This document shows positions 50,081 to 58,521 of a DNA stretch of 64,000 nt, piece by piece. The stretch is from an uncultured Lachnospiraceae bacterium (lineage in GTDB: Bacteria; Bacillota; Clostridia; Lachnospirales; Lachnospiraceae). Position 1 is the stretch's first letter; every line of letters starts with the position of its first letter. The position numbers and the translations under genes were made by a program. The notes under the pieces are model-generated. The model did not search any database. It saw only the letters and a program-made list of their open reading frames with translations, and had not been told where the DNA came from. Where the stretch lies: the NCBI GenBank assembly GCA_900542015.1, contig UQLY01000001.1:62001-126000 (forward strand), given 5' to 3'.

Positions 50081-50133
50081 TCCTTATAACATATGAAGTA
50101 CAATAAAAAATATGATTGGAGTTGATTTTAATT

Positions 50134-51540
50134 TTGGATACTTCTGATGGCATACAATTGGTGGTTCTGGCAATCTTACTGATGCTCTCCGCTTTCTTTT
50201 CCTCTGCGGAAACGGCGCTGACCTGCACGAACAAGGTAAAAATGAAAAGCCTTGCCGACGAGGGCAGCAAAAATGCGAAGCGCGTTTTGGAAATTCTGGA
50301 ATCACCCGGCAAAATGCTTAGCACGATCTTAATCGGAAATAACCTCGTAAATATTTCCACTACTTCCATGGCGACCGCCTTAACCATCAAGCTGTTTGGA
50401 AACGCTTTTGTGGGAGCCGTAACCGCTCTGATTACCATTTTGGTCCTGTTATTCGGCGAGATCGTTCCCAAAACGGCGGCAAGCATCAATTCAGAGAAAC
50501 TTTCGCTTGCTTACAGCCCTATTATCAAGGCGCTGATGTGGTTACTGACGCCGGTTATTTTTATCATTGATAAGCTGTCCGCTTTTATCTTAAAGCTGAT
50601 GCACATCAATGCCAACGGTTCCTATAATCCCATGACGGAAAGCGAGCTGAAAACCTATGTGGAGGTCAGTCACGAGGACGGCGCTATCGAATCCGAAGAA
50701 CGGGAAATGATCCTAAACGTATTTGATCTGGGCGATTCCCTTGCAAGGGACATTATGATCCCCCGTATCGAAATGACCATGGTGGATGTGGATACTTCTT
50801 ATACCAAGCTGCAAAATCTGTTTAAAAATACACTGTATTCCCGTATCCCGGTTTATGAAGAGGATAAGGACCATATCATCGGCAGCGTAAATTTAAAAGA
50901 CTTCTTTCTGGTCAGCAAAAAGACGGATTTCAATATCCGCAATATCATGCGGGACATTTATTATACGTATGAAACCAAGAAAACGGACGATCTGCTGATT
51001 GAAATGCGGGAAAGCGCCAACAATATCGCCGTCGTATTAGACGAGTACGGCGCCGCCGTAGGTCTGATCACGCTGGAAGATCTGTTGGAAGAAATTGTCG
51101 GAGAAATCCGCGACGAATATGATGAAGAAGAGGAAGAGTTGTTAAAGGAAATCGATACGCGTACATACGATATCGCAGGTTCCATGAAGTTAGACGATAT
51201 CAACGACGCGCTGTGCACCACCTTCGACTCCGACGATTACGACTCCATCGGCGGCATTATGATCGAACAGCTCGACCATATTCCGAAAAAGGGCGAAACC
51301 GTTACCTTAGCCGACGGCACGACCGTTACGGCGACGGTTATGAACAAAAACCGTATCATGCGCGTCACGGTGGTACTGCCCGAAAAGTCGGATGCTTCCG
51401 CTGAAGAAACGCAGAAAGCAGGCGGCGGCAGTCCGGATCATAACAGACAGGATAACCCCGGTACAACCGCTGACAAACCCGACAGCAACGCACAGTCTGC
51501 AACGGAAACCGGTTTAAAGGACGCCGACGGCGAAGCATAG
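50134..51540 (+). CDS. CNNM/CBS-domain membrane protein (hemolysin C/CorC family)
   Basis: CNNM transmembrane domain (SAFFSSAETALTCTNKVKM; LIGNNLVNISTTSMATALTI; GEIVPKTAASINSEKLSL), two CBS motifs (MIPRIEMTMVDVDTSY... and AVVLDEYGAAVGLITLEDLLEEIVGEI), and a CorC-type C-terminal domain. Likely a Mg2+/Co2+ transporter or regulator; the name hemolysin is historical. A disordered Ser/Asp/Gln-rich tail of ~50 residues follows. GGAG at 50118-50121 suggests the TTG at 50134 (MDTSDGIQL) over the TTG at 50116, with which it overlaps; the 12-nt spacing leaves some doubt. Confidence 0.88.
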   Translation: MDTSDGIQLVVLAILLMLSAFFSSAETALTCTNKVKMKSLADEGSKNAKRVLEILESPGKMLSTILIGNNLVNISTTSMATALTIKLFGNAFVGAVTALITILVLLFGEIVPKTAASINSEKLSLAYSPIIKALMWLLTPVIFIIDKLSAFILKLMHINANGSYNPMTESELKTYVEVSHEDGAIESEEREMILNVFDLGDSLARDIMIPRIEMTMVDVDTSYTKLQNLFKNTLYSRIPVYEEDKDHIIGSVNLKDFFLVSKKTDFNIRNIMRDIYYTYETKKTDDLLIEMRESANNIAVVLDEYGAAVGLITLEDLLEEIVGEIRDEYDEEEEELLKEIDTRTYDIAGSMKLDDINDALCTTFDSDDYDSIGGIMIEQLDHIPKKGETVTLADGTTVTATVMNKNRIMRVTVVLPEKSDASAEETQKAGGGSPDHNRQDNPGTTADKPDSNAQSATETGLKDADGEA

Positions 51541-51542
51541 AA

Positions 51543-52175
51543 TTACAGGCGGTTAAGCCTCTCATAAAACTGATTGTAAAAGTCCCGTTCACAATCATAG
51601 GGACTTAAATAAAACCTTTGTAAGATATTCATGGAAGCGTTTTTAGCGCCGCTCTCCCATTCTTTTTCCGGGAGAGCGGCGATTTTTTGCCTGACGTTCT
51701 TTAAATAGTAATGCCAGTCCGTCAAAAAACCTTCGTACCGTTCCCCGTCCGCAACGCCGATCCAGTCGGTGATTTTCACTTTCGTTCTCTCTCCGGACGC
51801 ACGGCAGGCGTCTTCCAGAATAAAATAGGTCAGCTTCCCGTCCTCATAGTTCCTGCCCAACGGGAACAGCCTGCATAAACCCGGACGAAAGCTATGGATG
51901 CCGCAGCGCCCTTCTGCGTTTAGAAACGGACACGCTTCTTTTTCGCCCGCCATTTGCAGGCTGGGTAAAATCAGTCCCTCAACCACATGAAGCTGCGCGT
52001 ATCCGGCTAACAGCCCGCCGGGATCTTTAGACAATCCCGCTTCAAGCTGATAAAAATCCCAGGGGTCCAAAATAACCGAGGTTCCCATGCCGCTGCAGCA
52101 GGCGGAACACCCTTCACAGTCATGGCAGCCGATTTTCACTTTTTTATAGGATTCATAAAATTGATTTTCGTTCAT
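51543..52175 (-). CDS. YkgJ-family cysteine cluster protein
   Basis: 210 residues with a Cys-rich putative metal/Fe-S site: IGCHDCEGCSACCSGMGTSV, then ACPFLNAEGRCGIHSFRPGLCRLFPLG, the YkgJ/Fli(B)-like Zn or Fe cluster pattern. Function of the family not established. Its stop is only 2 bp from the stop of the convergent CNNM gene; no terminator lies between them. Confidence 0.85.
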   Translation of the reverse strand: MNENQFYESYKKVKIGCHDCEGCSACCSGMGTSVILDPWDFYQLEAGLSKDPGGLLAGYAQLHVVEGLILPSLQMAGEKEACPFLNAEGRCGIHSFRPGLCRLFPLGRNYEDGKLTYFILEDACRASGERTKVKITDWIGVADGERYEGFLTDWHYYLKNVRQKIAALPEKEWESGAKNASMNILQRFYLSPYDCERDFYNQFYERLNRL

Positions 52176-52191
52176 TTCCCTGCTTCATGCC

Positions 52192-52701
52192 TTATTTCGC
52201 CAACTGCTCCAGCCGTTCGCTGATATACTGCTCCATTTCGCTCTTTTCTCTGCCAAGCGCCATGGCAAGCTCTCCATGGAGGTTGTCTCCGGCTTTCTTA
52301 AAGTAGCGGTCGTCGGTATTGGTCGTCTTTTTCCCCTGGGACAGCCGGCTTTCCCTTCTTAAATATAAGGTTTTGATAATGCTGACCCATTGTCTGCAGT
52401 CGCAGGAGCGCATTGCCTCCTTGTATTTGACTTCCCGCTGTTTTTCATCCCCGATCCACATTTCCGGTATCTCGGGAATCTCGCCGATCAACTGCTCCGC
52501 CTCTTCCTTAGTCAGCATCGGGCGCATAATTACCTTTTCATTATCCACTGCGGAATAGATCTTTCCGCCTTCCTCATAAACCGGTTTCAGTTCATAATAC
52601 TTCTGCCCTCTCGTAGCGCCGGGCAGATTCAACTCCGTGATATTTTCCACCTTACAGATGCCGCGGCTTTCATATACAATAAAATCTCCTGTTCTAAACA
52701 T
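52192..52701 (-). CDS. CarD-family transcriptional regulator
   Basis: RNA-polymerase-binding regulator. The ~169 residues start with the CarD/TRCF-RID Tudor-like domain: FRTGDFIVYESRGICKVENI, KYYELKPVY, KIYSAVDNEKVIMRPMLTKEEA, followed by a helical DNA-binding part (SIIKTLYLRR). The frame extends to 52773, but ATG 52701 (MFRTGDF) is the family start. Promoter at 52818-52847 and a strong leader hairpin at 52763-52800. Confidence 0.9.
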   Translation of the reverse strand: MFRTGDFIVYESRGICKVENITELNLPGATRGQKYYELKPVYEEGGKIYSAVDNEKVIMRPMLTKEEAEQLIGEIPEIPEMWIGDEKQREVKYKEAMRSCDCRQWVSIIKTLYLRRESRLSQGKKTTNTDDRYFKKAGDNLHGELAMALGREKSEMEQYISERLEQLAK

Positions 52702-52762
52702 AACTGCTCTCTTTCCGGTCGGTAAAGGCTGCCGCCTCACACGCCTGTTAAAACTGGGCAAT

Positions 52763-52800
52763 GAAAAGCGCAAATCCGTTCCCGCCGGATTTACGCTTTC
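52763..52800 (-). promoter_or_regulatory. Leader hairpin in the carD 5' region
   Basis: GAAAGCGTAAATCCG pairs with CGGATTTGCGCTTTTC (about 15 bp, one mismatch, 7-nt loop), followed on minus by a short TTTTC. It begins about 10 nt after the expected transcription start, so it may attenuate transcription or stabilise the message. Confidence 0.6.
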
Positions 52801-52817
52801 TCTGATCCTCTGTATTT

Positions 52818-52847
52818 ATTTTACCATTTTGAAATTTTGAAAGTCAA
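52818..52847 (-). promoter_or_regulatory. Promoter of carD
   Basis: TTGACT (52842-52847), 18 bp, TAAAAT (52818-52823) on minus. Confidence 0.6.
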
Positions 52848-52855
52848 GATTTTTC

Positions 52856-52949
52856 ATCCGCAAAATTCACACGTAAAATTCACACGCATCAGATATCCGC
52901 AAAATTTACACGCAAAATTTATCCGCATCAGTTATCCGCAAAATTGCAG
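52856..52949. repeat. 39-bp tandem repeat, 2.4 copies
   Basis: Units start at 52856, 52895 and 52934, each opening ATCCGCAAAATT and the first two ending GCATCAG plus two bases. Non-coding, between divergent carD and amidase promoters. Too few units and no spacers, so not a CRISPR. Confidence 0.85.
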
Positions 52950-52966
52950 AATGCAAAAATTGCGTC

Positions 52967-52993
52967 ACCTTTCGTAAAGCCCTGCATACACTA
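52967..52993 (+). promoter_or_regulatory. Sigma-K-like promoter of the amidase gene
   Basis: AC (52967-52968), 16 bp, then GCATACACTA whose CATANNNTA core is 52985-52993. This equals the sigma-K consensus AC-16/17-CATANNNTA. Confidence 0.6.
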
Positions 52994-53017
52994 AAAGAAA
53001 AACTGCAGGTGAATATC

Positions 53018-53545
53018 ATGGCAACAGTGGTACTGGACGCGGGACACGGCGGTTATGACCAGGGCGCAACCTACAACGGACGGATTGAGAAAAACGACAA
53101 CCTCGCCCTGACTCTCGCCGTCGGGGAAATCCTGCAAAGAAACGGTATCAACGTAATCTATACGCGCACAGACGACGTCTATGAAACGCCGCTGCAAAAA
53201 GCAAACGAAGCAAATGCAGCAAACGCCGATTACTTCGTCTCCATTCATAGAAATTCCACACCCGTGCCCAATTCCTATTCGGGCGTGGAAAGCCTTGTAT
53301 ACAGCAAATCCGGCAGAGCCTATGAGCTTGCCACTAATATCAACGAGCAATTAGCCGACATCGGCATGAACAATCTGGGAATCAACGAGAGAAAAAATCT
53401 CGTCGTGCTGCGGCGCACCAATATGCCCGCCGTCCTTTTGGAAATCGGTTATGTCAATACCGATGCGGACAACGTATTTTTTGACGCCCGGTTTGACGAT
53501 ATCGCCAATGCTATCGCACAAGGGATTCTGGAGACAGTAACCTGA
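53018..53545 (+). CDS. N-acetylmuramoyl-L-alanine amidase, CwlC/CwlD-like, without signal peptide
   Basis: Cleaves the MurNAc-L-Ala bond of peptidoglycan. 175 residues = one Amidase_3 domain: DAGHGGYDQG (Zn His), RIEKNDNLAL (Zn Glu), SIHRNSTPVPN (Zn His), LLEIGYVNTDADN (catalytic Glu). No signal peptide, membrane anchor or wall-binding domain, like CwlC, a mother-cell lysis amidase of Bacillus. CAGGTG lies 7 nt before ATG 53018, preferred to GTG 53009. A sigma-K-like promoter upstream supports late mother-cell expression. The 3' end overlaps the convergent PPTase gene by 35 bp. Confidence 0.9.
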   Translation: MATVVLDAGHGGYDQGATYNGRIEKNDNLALTLAVGEILQRNGINVIYTRTDDVYETPLQKANEANAANADYFVSIHRNSTPVPNSYSGVESLVYSKSGRAYELATNINEQLADIGMNNLGINERKNLVVLRRTNMPAVLLEIGYVNTDADNVFFDARFDDIANAIAQGILETVT

Positions 53546-54152
53546 CCCCGTCGGGAAAGTCATTCTCATGGGAAGATACCGACAAAAAATAGCCGGGCGC
53601 AGGCGTATAGGTTTTCGTAGCGGTGTGGGAATCCATCGGCTCTGTCCTGTTGCGGGAAGGAAGCAACATAGCAATTCCTTCCCCCGAAAGCTTTGCCATA
53701 CTTTCCTTTCTTGTCCAAAGCTTTGTAAATTGCCTGTTTCGTTCCTCCTCTTTCTTTTCTTTCAAAAGTTCCCGCATCTCTTCTGCGGAACAGATACGCT
53801 TTGCAACGCTTTCCCGGTACCGCCTGACCGGCTCCAGATCTATTCCTACATCTGCCGGAGCAAGGGCGCAGGCTGCATAATCGCCTCCGTGGGATAGGTT
53901 TACATAAAATTTGTCCTCCCGGGGGAAAAACATCTTCCCATTTTCGTTAAAACAGGGCGCTTCCTCCAAGGAAACGCCCCTTTTTTGCATACAAAACCGA
54001 AGCAGAAGACCCGCGGCAATACTTCTGTCCCTGTCGGCACGATTGCCGCAGCAATCCGCCGCCTTCCTGCGAAATTCCGGCAGGCGGTTATAAAGTTCGG
54101 TTTGTTCAAACTCTTCCATAAGGGAAGAGACTTTCGTTATATAAATTTCCAT
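53511..54152 (-). CDS. 4'-phosphopantetheinyl transferase, Sfp type
   Basis: Moves phosphopantetheine from CoA to carrier-protein serines. 213 residues: KFYVNLSHGGDYAACALAP, VGIDLEPVRRY (Mg2+ Asp), and FTKLWTRKESMAKLSGEG (WxxKEAxxK motif with catalytic Glu/Lys). No NRPS or PKS genes are in the window, so it may serve acyl-carrier or distant clusters. Tail overlaps the amidase gene on the opposite strand. Confidence 0.88.
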   Translation of the reverse strand: MEIYITKVSSLMEEFEQTELYNRLPEFRRKAADCCGNRADRDRSIAAGLLLRFCMQKRGVSLEEAPCFNENGKMFFPREDKFYVNLSHGGDYAACALAPADVGIDLEPVRRYRESVAKRICSAEEMRELLKEKKEEERNRQFTKLWTRKESMAKLSGEGIAMLLPSRNRTEPMDSHTATKTYTPAPGYFLSVSSHENDFPDGVRLLSPESLVR

Positions 54153-54218
54153 TTTCTATTCCGCTTTTCGTTTTCAATACGGCTCATTTTAAGCTCCTGT
54201 CCTGCGTTTCCGCTTTGA

Positions 54219-55319
54219 TCAGGATTTTCTCTGCAGCCCCATCCGGTAAACGGTATCGCTGTCGTCCGCCATACGGTCGTAGATCATATCCAGCCACTCC
54301 CGGTTCAATTCCGTGGTACTGAGAATGTTAAAACGGTCTTTACGGGTTCCGGGCGCTTTTATCCACGCGTCGGCAAAAATCTCTTTGCTGATGCCGTAAG
54401 AGGCGGGATTCAAATCAATGCCGTACTCCCTGCACACCTTCACAAGCTGGGTTTCGTCCCTGCCCTGGAAAATGCACGCGCCCACGCTGCCAAGCGCCAC
54501 CGACATCCCGTGGGAAATCTTCAGTTCAGGATAATATTCCTCCAGCGCATGGGCAAACAAATGCTCAGAGCCGCTGCTGGGTCTGGAGCTTCCCGCAATC
54601 TCCATGGCAAGTCCGCCCATAACCAGCGCTCTTGACAAAATGCGGATAAAGGTTTTGCTGGTCAGGGATTTATCGTCACAATGATAGACGCTGTCATACG
54701 CCATCCGCGCAATGGCATAGGCAAAATCATTGACCGGCTTTCCCTCATGCTTTGCCGAAAGCTGCCAGTCAAACAGCGCCGTATGCTTGCTGATCGTATC
54801 GCCGACGCCCGATAAGGTCTGTCCCTTCGGCGCCTTCATAATCATATCCGTATCCACCAGGATCGCCGCAGGAATCTTACAGCCCAGAGTCTTGCGGTTA
54901 GCGCCCTGCGTCTGTAACACCGCAAAAGGCGAGGCAAGGGAATCATTGCTTAAGGTTGTAGGCAGGCAGATATAGATCGCCTTGCTGACAAACGCCGCGT
55001 ATTTCGCCACGTCCAGCACCCGTCCGCCGCCAAATCCGATCACCACCCTGATATTGTGGATACAGATATATTTGGCAAGCGCCACAGCCTGGTCAAAGCT
55101 GCCCTCTTCGGACAGATAGATTTCACTGTCGCCGAAATCCTTTTGCATCTCTTTTAAATACTCCGGATACAGATCCTTTAAAAACTGCTCCGTTACAATA
55201 ATGGCTTTCTGTCCCCTGATCTCGGGCAGATAGGAAGCGACGGTCTCGTCCACGTGATCAAACACGCCTTCTTCCACCACCAGACAAAGGGGCAGGTTAA
55301 ATCGATTAAACTGATTCAT
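54219..55319 (-). CDS. sn-glycerol-1-phosphate dehydrogenase-like protein (iron-containing ADH superfamily)
   Basis: 366 residues. Rossmann GFGGGRVLDVAKYAAF, LPTTLSNDSLASPFAVL, metal ligands in SGVGDTISKHTALFDW, SGSEHLFAHALE and KISHGMSVALG. The pattern fits the G1PDH/AraM branch (glycerol 1-phosphate stereochemistry, typical of archaea but present in some Firmicutes) better than glycerol dehydrogenase. It starts within the last 14 bp of aspS. True substrate unproven. Confidence 0.8.
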   Translation of the reverse strand: MNQFNRFNLPLCLVVEEGVFDHVDETVASYLPEIRGQKAIIVTEQFLKDLYPEYLKEMQKDFGDSEIYLSEEGSFDQAVALAKYICIHNIRVVIGFGGGRVLDVAKYAAFVSKAIYICLPTTLSNDSLASPFAVLQTQGANRKTLGCKIPAAILVDTDMIMKAPKGQTLSGVGDTISKHTALFDWQLSAKHEGKPVNDFAYAIARMAYDSVYHCDDKSLTSKTFIRILSRALVMGGLAMEIAGSSRPSSGSEHLFAHALEEYYPELKISHGMSVALGSVGACIFQGRDETQLVKVCREYGIDLNPASYGISKEIFADAWIKAPGTRKDRFNILSTTELNREWLDMIYDRMADDSDTVYRMGLQRKS

Positions 55320-57114
55320 TCTCTTCCTTCTCCGTCAGATTCAACGCAATCTGCAGTTCATCCAGCTGCGACTGATCTACAACGTCGGGCGCATTGGTCA
55401 TCAGACAGGAAGCATCCTTGATCTTCGGGAACGCAATAACCTCCCGGATACTGTCCGCCTTTACCAACAGCATAACCAATCTGTCCAATCCGTATGCAAG
55501 CCCCGCATGAGGCGGCACGCCGTATTTGAAGGCGTTTAACAAAAAGCCGAAGCGCTCCCATGCGCTTTCCTTCGTAAAGCCCAGTACCTCAAACATCTTT
55601 TCCTGAATATCGTTCTGGTGGATTCTGACGGACCCGCCGCCAAGCTCCACGCCGTTTAATACAATATCATAAGCCTTTGCGCGCACTCTGCCGGGATCGG
55701 AGTCGATATACTGCCAATCCTCTTCCATGGGCATCGTGAAGGGATGGTGCATCGCCATGAAACGGTTTTCCTCATCGCTCCACTCCAGAAGCGGAAATTC
55801 CGTTACCCAGAGGAAATCAAACCGGTTTTCATCGATCAGCCCAAGGGAATGACCGAGCTCCAGACGCAGCGCTCCCAGCACGTTCCATACAATCTTATTG
55901 CGGTCCGCCGCAAATAACAGCAGATCCCCGGGCTCGCCGCCCATCGCTGCAACCAACGCCTGCAGCTCTTCTTCCGTCATAAATTTTGCAAAAGAAGATT
56001 TATAAGTGCCGTCCTCCTGCACGGAGAGATAAGCAAGCCCTTTCGCGCCGTTTCCTTTTGCGGAATCAACCAGCGCGTCGATTTTCTTTCTGGGCATTCC
56101 CGCCTGTCCCTTGACATTGATGCCTCTGACGGAACCGCCGTTTTCCAGCGCCGAAGTAAATACGCCGAATCCACAGCCCTTTACAACGTCGGATACGTCC
56201 TTAAGCTCCATGCCGAATCTGGTGTCCGGCTTGTCTGAACCGTATCTGTCCATTGCCTCCTGCCAGGTAATCCTCGGAAGGGGCAGGGAAACCTTAAGCC
56301 CGATTGCCTCTTCGCACACATCGGCAATGAGCCTTTCATTGACATCCATTACGTCCTCTTCATCCACAAAGGACAGCTCCATATCGATCTGGGTAAATTC
56401 CGGCTGGCGGTCCGCACGTAAATCCTCGTCGCGGAAGCACTTTGCGATCTGCATATAGCGGTCGTAACCGGAGCACATCAAAAGCTGTTTAAATAACTGC
56501 GGCGACTGGGGCAGCGCATAAAAGCTGCCCGGATGCACACGGCTGGGCACCAGATAATCCCTTGCGCCCTCGGGCGTGGATTTATTTAAAATCGGCGTTT
56601 CGATCTCCAAAAAACCTTCCTTTGTCAGGAAAGAACGGACTTCCGCACAGATTTTACTTCTTAACATCAGGTTCCTTTGCAGATCGGGTCTTCTCAGATC
56701 CAGATACCGGTATTTTAAACGGATTTCCTCTTTGGTCTTGCTGTTTTCCTCTATGGGGAACGGAGGCGTGTCAGCCTCGGATAATACGCGTACCTGCTCC
56801 GCCACTACTTCGATGTCTCCGGTCGCAAGATTTTCATTGACCGCGCCTTCGCGCTTACAAACCTTTCCCACAACGGCGATTACAAACTCGCTTCTCATTT
56901 TTTCCGCCTTCGCAAAGCTCTCGGCGCCGCATTTATCCTCTTCAAAGATAATCTGCAAAATGCCGCTCCGGTCCCGCAGGTCCACAAAAATAATGCCGCC
57001 TTTATTTCTCTGTTTTGCGACCCATCCCATGACGGTTACTGTCTCGCCGATATTCGCCGCACTGACCTCCGTACATCTGTGAGTCCTCTTTAAGCCTTTC
57101 ATTGTCTCAGCCAT
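55306..57114 (-). CDS. aspS: Aspartyl-tRNA synthetase, bacterial type
   Basis: 602 residues: OB-fold anticodon domain (VTVMGWVAKQRNKGGIIFVDLRDR), class II core with RYLDLRRPDL, FLEIETPIL, GARDYLVPSRV, FRDEDLRADRQPEFTQIDMELS, the long bacterial GAD insertion, and motif 3 GLAYGLDRLVMLL. AGGAGG is 9 nt before ATG 57114; a TTG at 57120 is too near. Follows hisS by 16 bp, the usual order. Confidence 0.97.
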   Translation of the reverse strand: MAETMKGLKRTHRCTEVSAANIGETVTVMGWVAKQRNKGGIIFVDLRDRSGILQIIFEEDKCGAESFAKAEKMRSEFVIAVVGKVCKREGAVNENLATGDIEVVAEQVRVLSEADTPPFPIEENSKTKEEIRLKYRYLDLRRPDLQRNLMLRSKICAEVRSFLTKEGFLEIETPILNKSTPEGARDYLVPSRVHPGSFYALPQSPQLFKQLLMCSGYDRYMQIAKCFRDEDLRADRQPEFTQIDMELSFVDEEDVMDVNERLIADVCEEAIGLKVSLPLPRITWQEAMDRYGSDKPDTRFGMELKDVSDVVKGCGFGVFTSALENGGSVRGINVKGQAGMPRKKIDALVDSAKGNGAKGLAYLSVQEDGTYKSSFAKFMTEEELQALVAAMGGEPGDLLLFAADRNKIVWNVLGALRLELGHSLGLIDENRFDFLWVTEFPLLEWSDEENRFMAMHHPFTMPMEEDWQYIDSDPGRVRAKAYDIVLNGVELGGGSVRIHQNDIQEKMFEVLGFTKESAWERFGFLLNAFKYGVPPHAGLAYGLDRLVMLLVKADSIREVIAFPKIKDASCLMTNAPDVVDQSQLDELQIALNLTEKEENESV

Positions 57115-57130
57115 GATCAACTGCCTCCTG

Positions 57131-58393
57131 TCAATTTTTCAACGCTTCTTTATAAAAATCCACAAATTCCTCGTAGCCGTCCTTCGCAAGCTGTTCTTTC
57201 TGGAACTTCTTGTTTTTGTTCATCCGGACAACCAGTACCTGTCTGCCTTCCGCGCGCTCTTTCTGCGCCCGGGCAATAATCTCACAGAGCCTGTCGGTAT
57301 CCACACCCTTTTCAATCAGGTACGCCACCTTTTTCGCCTCTGCCGGAATTTGGAAATTATGATCCATCATAATCGTAATGATACGCTCAAATCCGATGGA
57401 AAATCCGCAGGCGGGAACATCGTTTCCCGTAAACCGACCGATCATTTTGTCATATCTGCCGCCTCCTGCGACGCTGCTGCCAAACTCGGGCATTTCGATT
57501 TCAAAAATCGTCCCCGTATAATAGGACATGCCTCTGACTAACGTCGGATCAAACACTATCGTAAAATTCGTATCCACGGTCGCCGAAACGCTCGCCTTGA
57601 TCTCGGAAAGATTTTTCACAACCTCTTCTTCCAGATAGTCTCCCAGAGTCTCTCCCAAATATGCGATCCCGTCCTGCGCTCCTTCGATTCCTGCAAAGAG
57701 CGCCATATATTTGTCAACCGCCTGTTTGTCAAAGCCGTTTGCGACCAGATCCTGTGCCACGCCGTCCATGCCGATCTTGTCCATCTTGTCCAAAATGATA
57801 AACACCGTATCAAACTGTTCCTCGTCAAAGCCTGCGTAAGCCGCCATTGCCTTTAAAATCCTTCTTTCGTTGATCCGCACCTTAAAATTGGAAAAGCCCA
57901 GCTTTCCGAGAGTCGTAGTCGTGGCTAAGATCAGCTCGATTTCGGCGAGATTGCTCGGTTCGCCCAGAATATCGATATCGCACTGCATAAACTGGCGGAA
58001 TCGCCCCTTCTGGGGTCTGTCCGCGCGCCATACGTTACCCATCTGCAACGCCTTAAAGGGCGACGGGAGATTCGCCGCATTGTTGGCATAATATCTGGCA
58101 AGAGGCAGGGTCAGATCGTACCTGAGACCGCTGTCTGCAAGGTCGGCTTCCTCCTTCGCCTCAGACAAATTCAGCTTGTCCCCTCTTTTCATAATCTTAA
58201 AGATCAGTTTTTCGTTTTCTCCGCCCTGCCTGCTGCAAAGATTTCCGATATTTTCCACGCAGGGAGTCTCGATGGGAGTAAATCCAAACTTTCTGTAATT
58301 TTCCTTAATCACGTTCATGACATAATCACGAAGCTGCATTTCCGCCGGCAGCACATCCTTCATGCCGGTAACGGGTTTTTTGTTTAACGCCAT
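57131..58393 (-). CDS. hisS: Histidyl-tRNA synthetase
   Basis: Class II synthetase, 420 residues: KPVTGMKDVLPAEMQLRDYVM, FRQFMQCDIDILG (motif 2), LVRGMSYYTGTIFEI (histidine site), GGRYDKMIGRFTGNDVPACGFSIGFERI (motif 3), and the C-terminal anticodon domain. The frame extends to 58426 but ATG 58393 after AAGGTGAGG is the family start. No T-box leader is seen. Confidence 0.97.
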   Translation of the reverse strand: MALNKKPVTGMKDVLPAEMQLRDYVMNVIKENYRKFGFTPIETPCVENIGNLCSRQGGENEKLIFKIMKRGDKLNLSEAKEEADLADSGLRYDLTLPLARYYANNAANLPSPFKALQMGNVWRADRPQKGRFRQFMQCDIDILGEPSNLAEIELILATTTTLGKLGFSNFKVRINERRILKAMAAYAGFDEEQFDTVFIILDKMDKIGMDGVAQDLVANGFDKQAVDKYMALFAGIEGAQDGIAYLGETLGDYLEEEVVKNLSEIKASVSATVDTNFTIVFDPTLVRGMSYYTGTIFEIEMPEFGSSVAGGGRYDKMIGRFTGNDVPACGFSIGFERIITIMMDHNFQIPAEAKKVAYLIEKGVDTDRLCEIIARAQKERAEGRQVLVVRMNKNKKFQKEQLAKDGYEEFVDFYKEALKN

Positions 58394-58521
58394 GTCCTCA
58401 CCTTTCTCTTTCTCATAATCATTCACAATTTTACAACCTTTTGGGCGTTTCTACAAGGTTTATCTGTATTTTCTATTCGGTATTTTCTGTTCGGTTTCCA
58501 GCGGACCTTTCCGCCGGACGG

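Noticed and set aside
52856..52949. CRISPR-like array
   Set aside because: The 39-bp units are directly adjacent with no spacers and only 2.4 copies; no cas genes nearby.
57121..58521. T-box leader before hisS/aspS
   Set aside because: The gaps upstream of hisS and aspS are too short, and no T-box core or specifier stem is visible. A small TCCGGCGGA/TCCGCTGGA stem near 58500 lacks a T-run.
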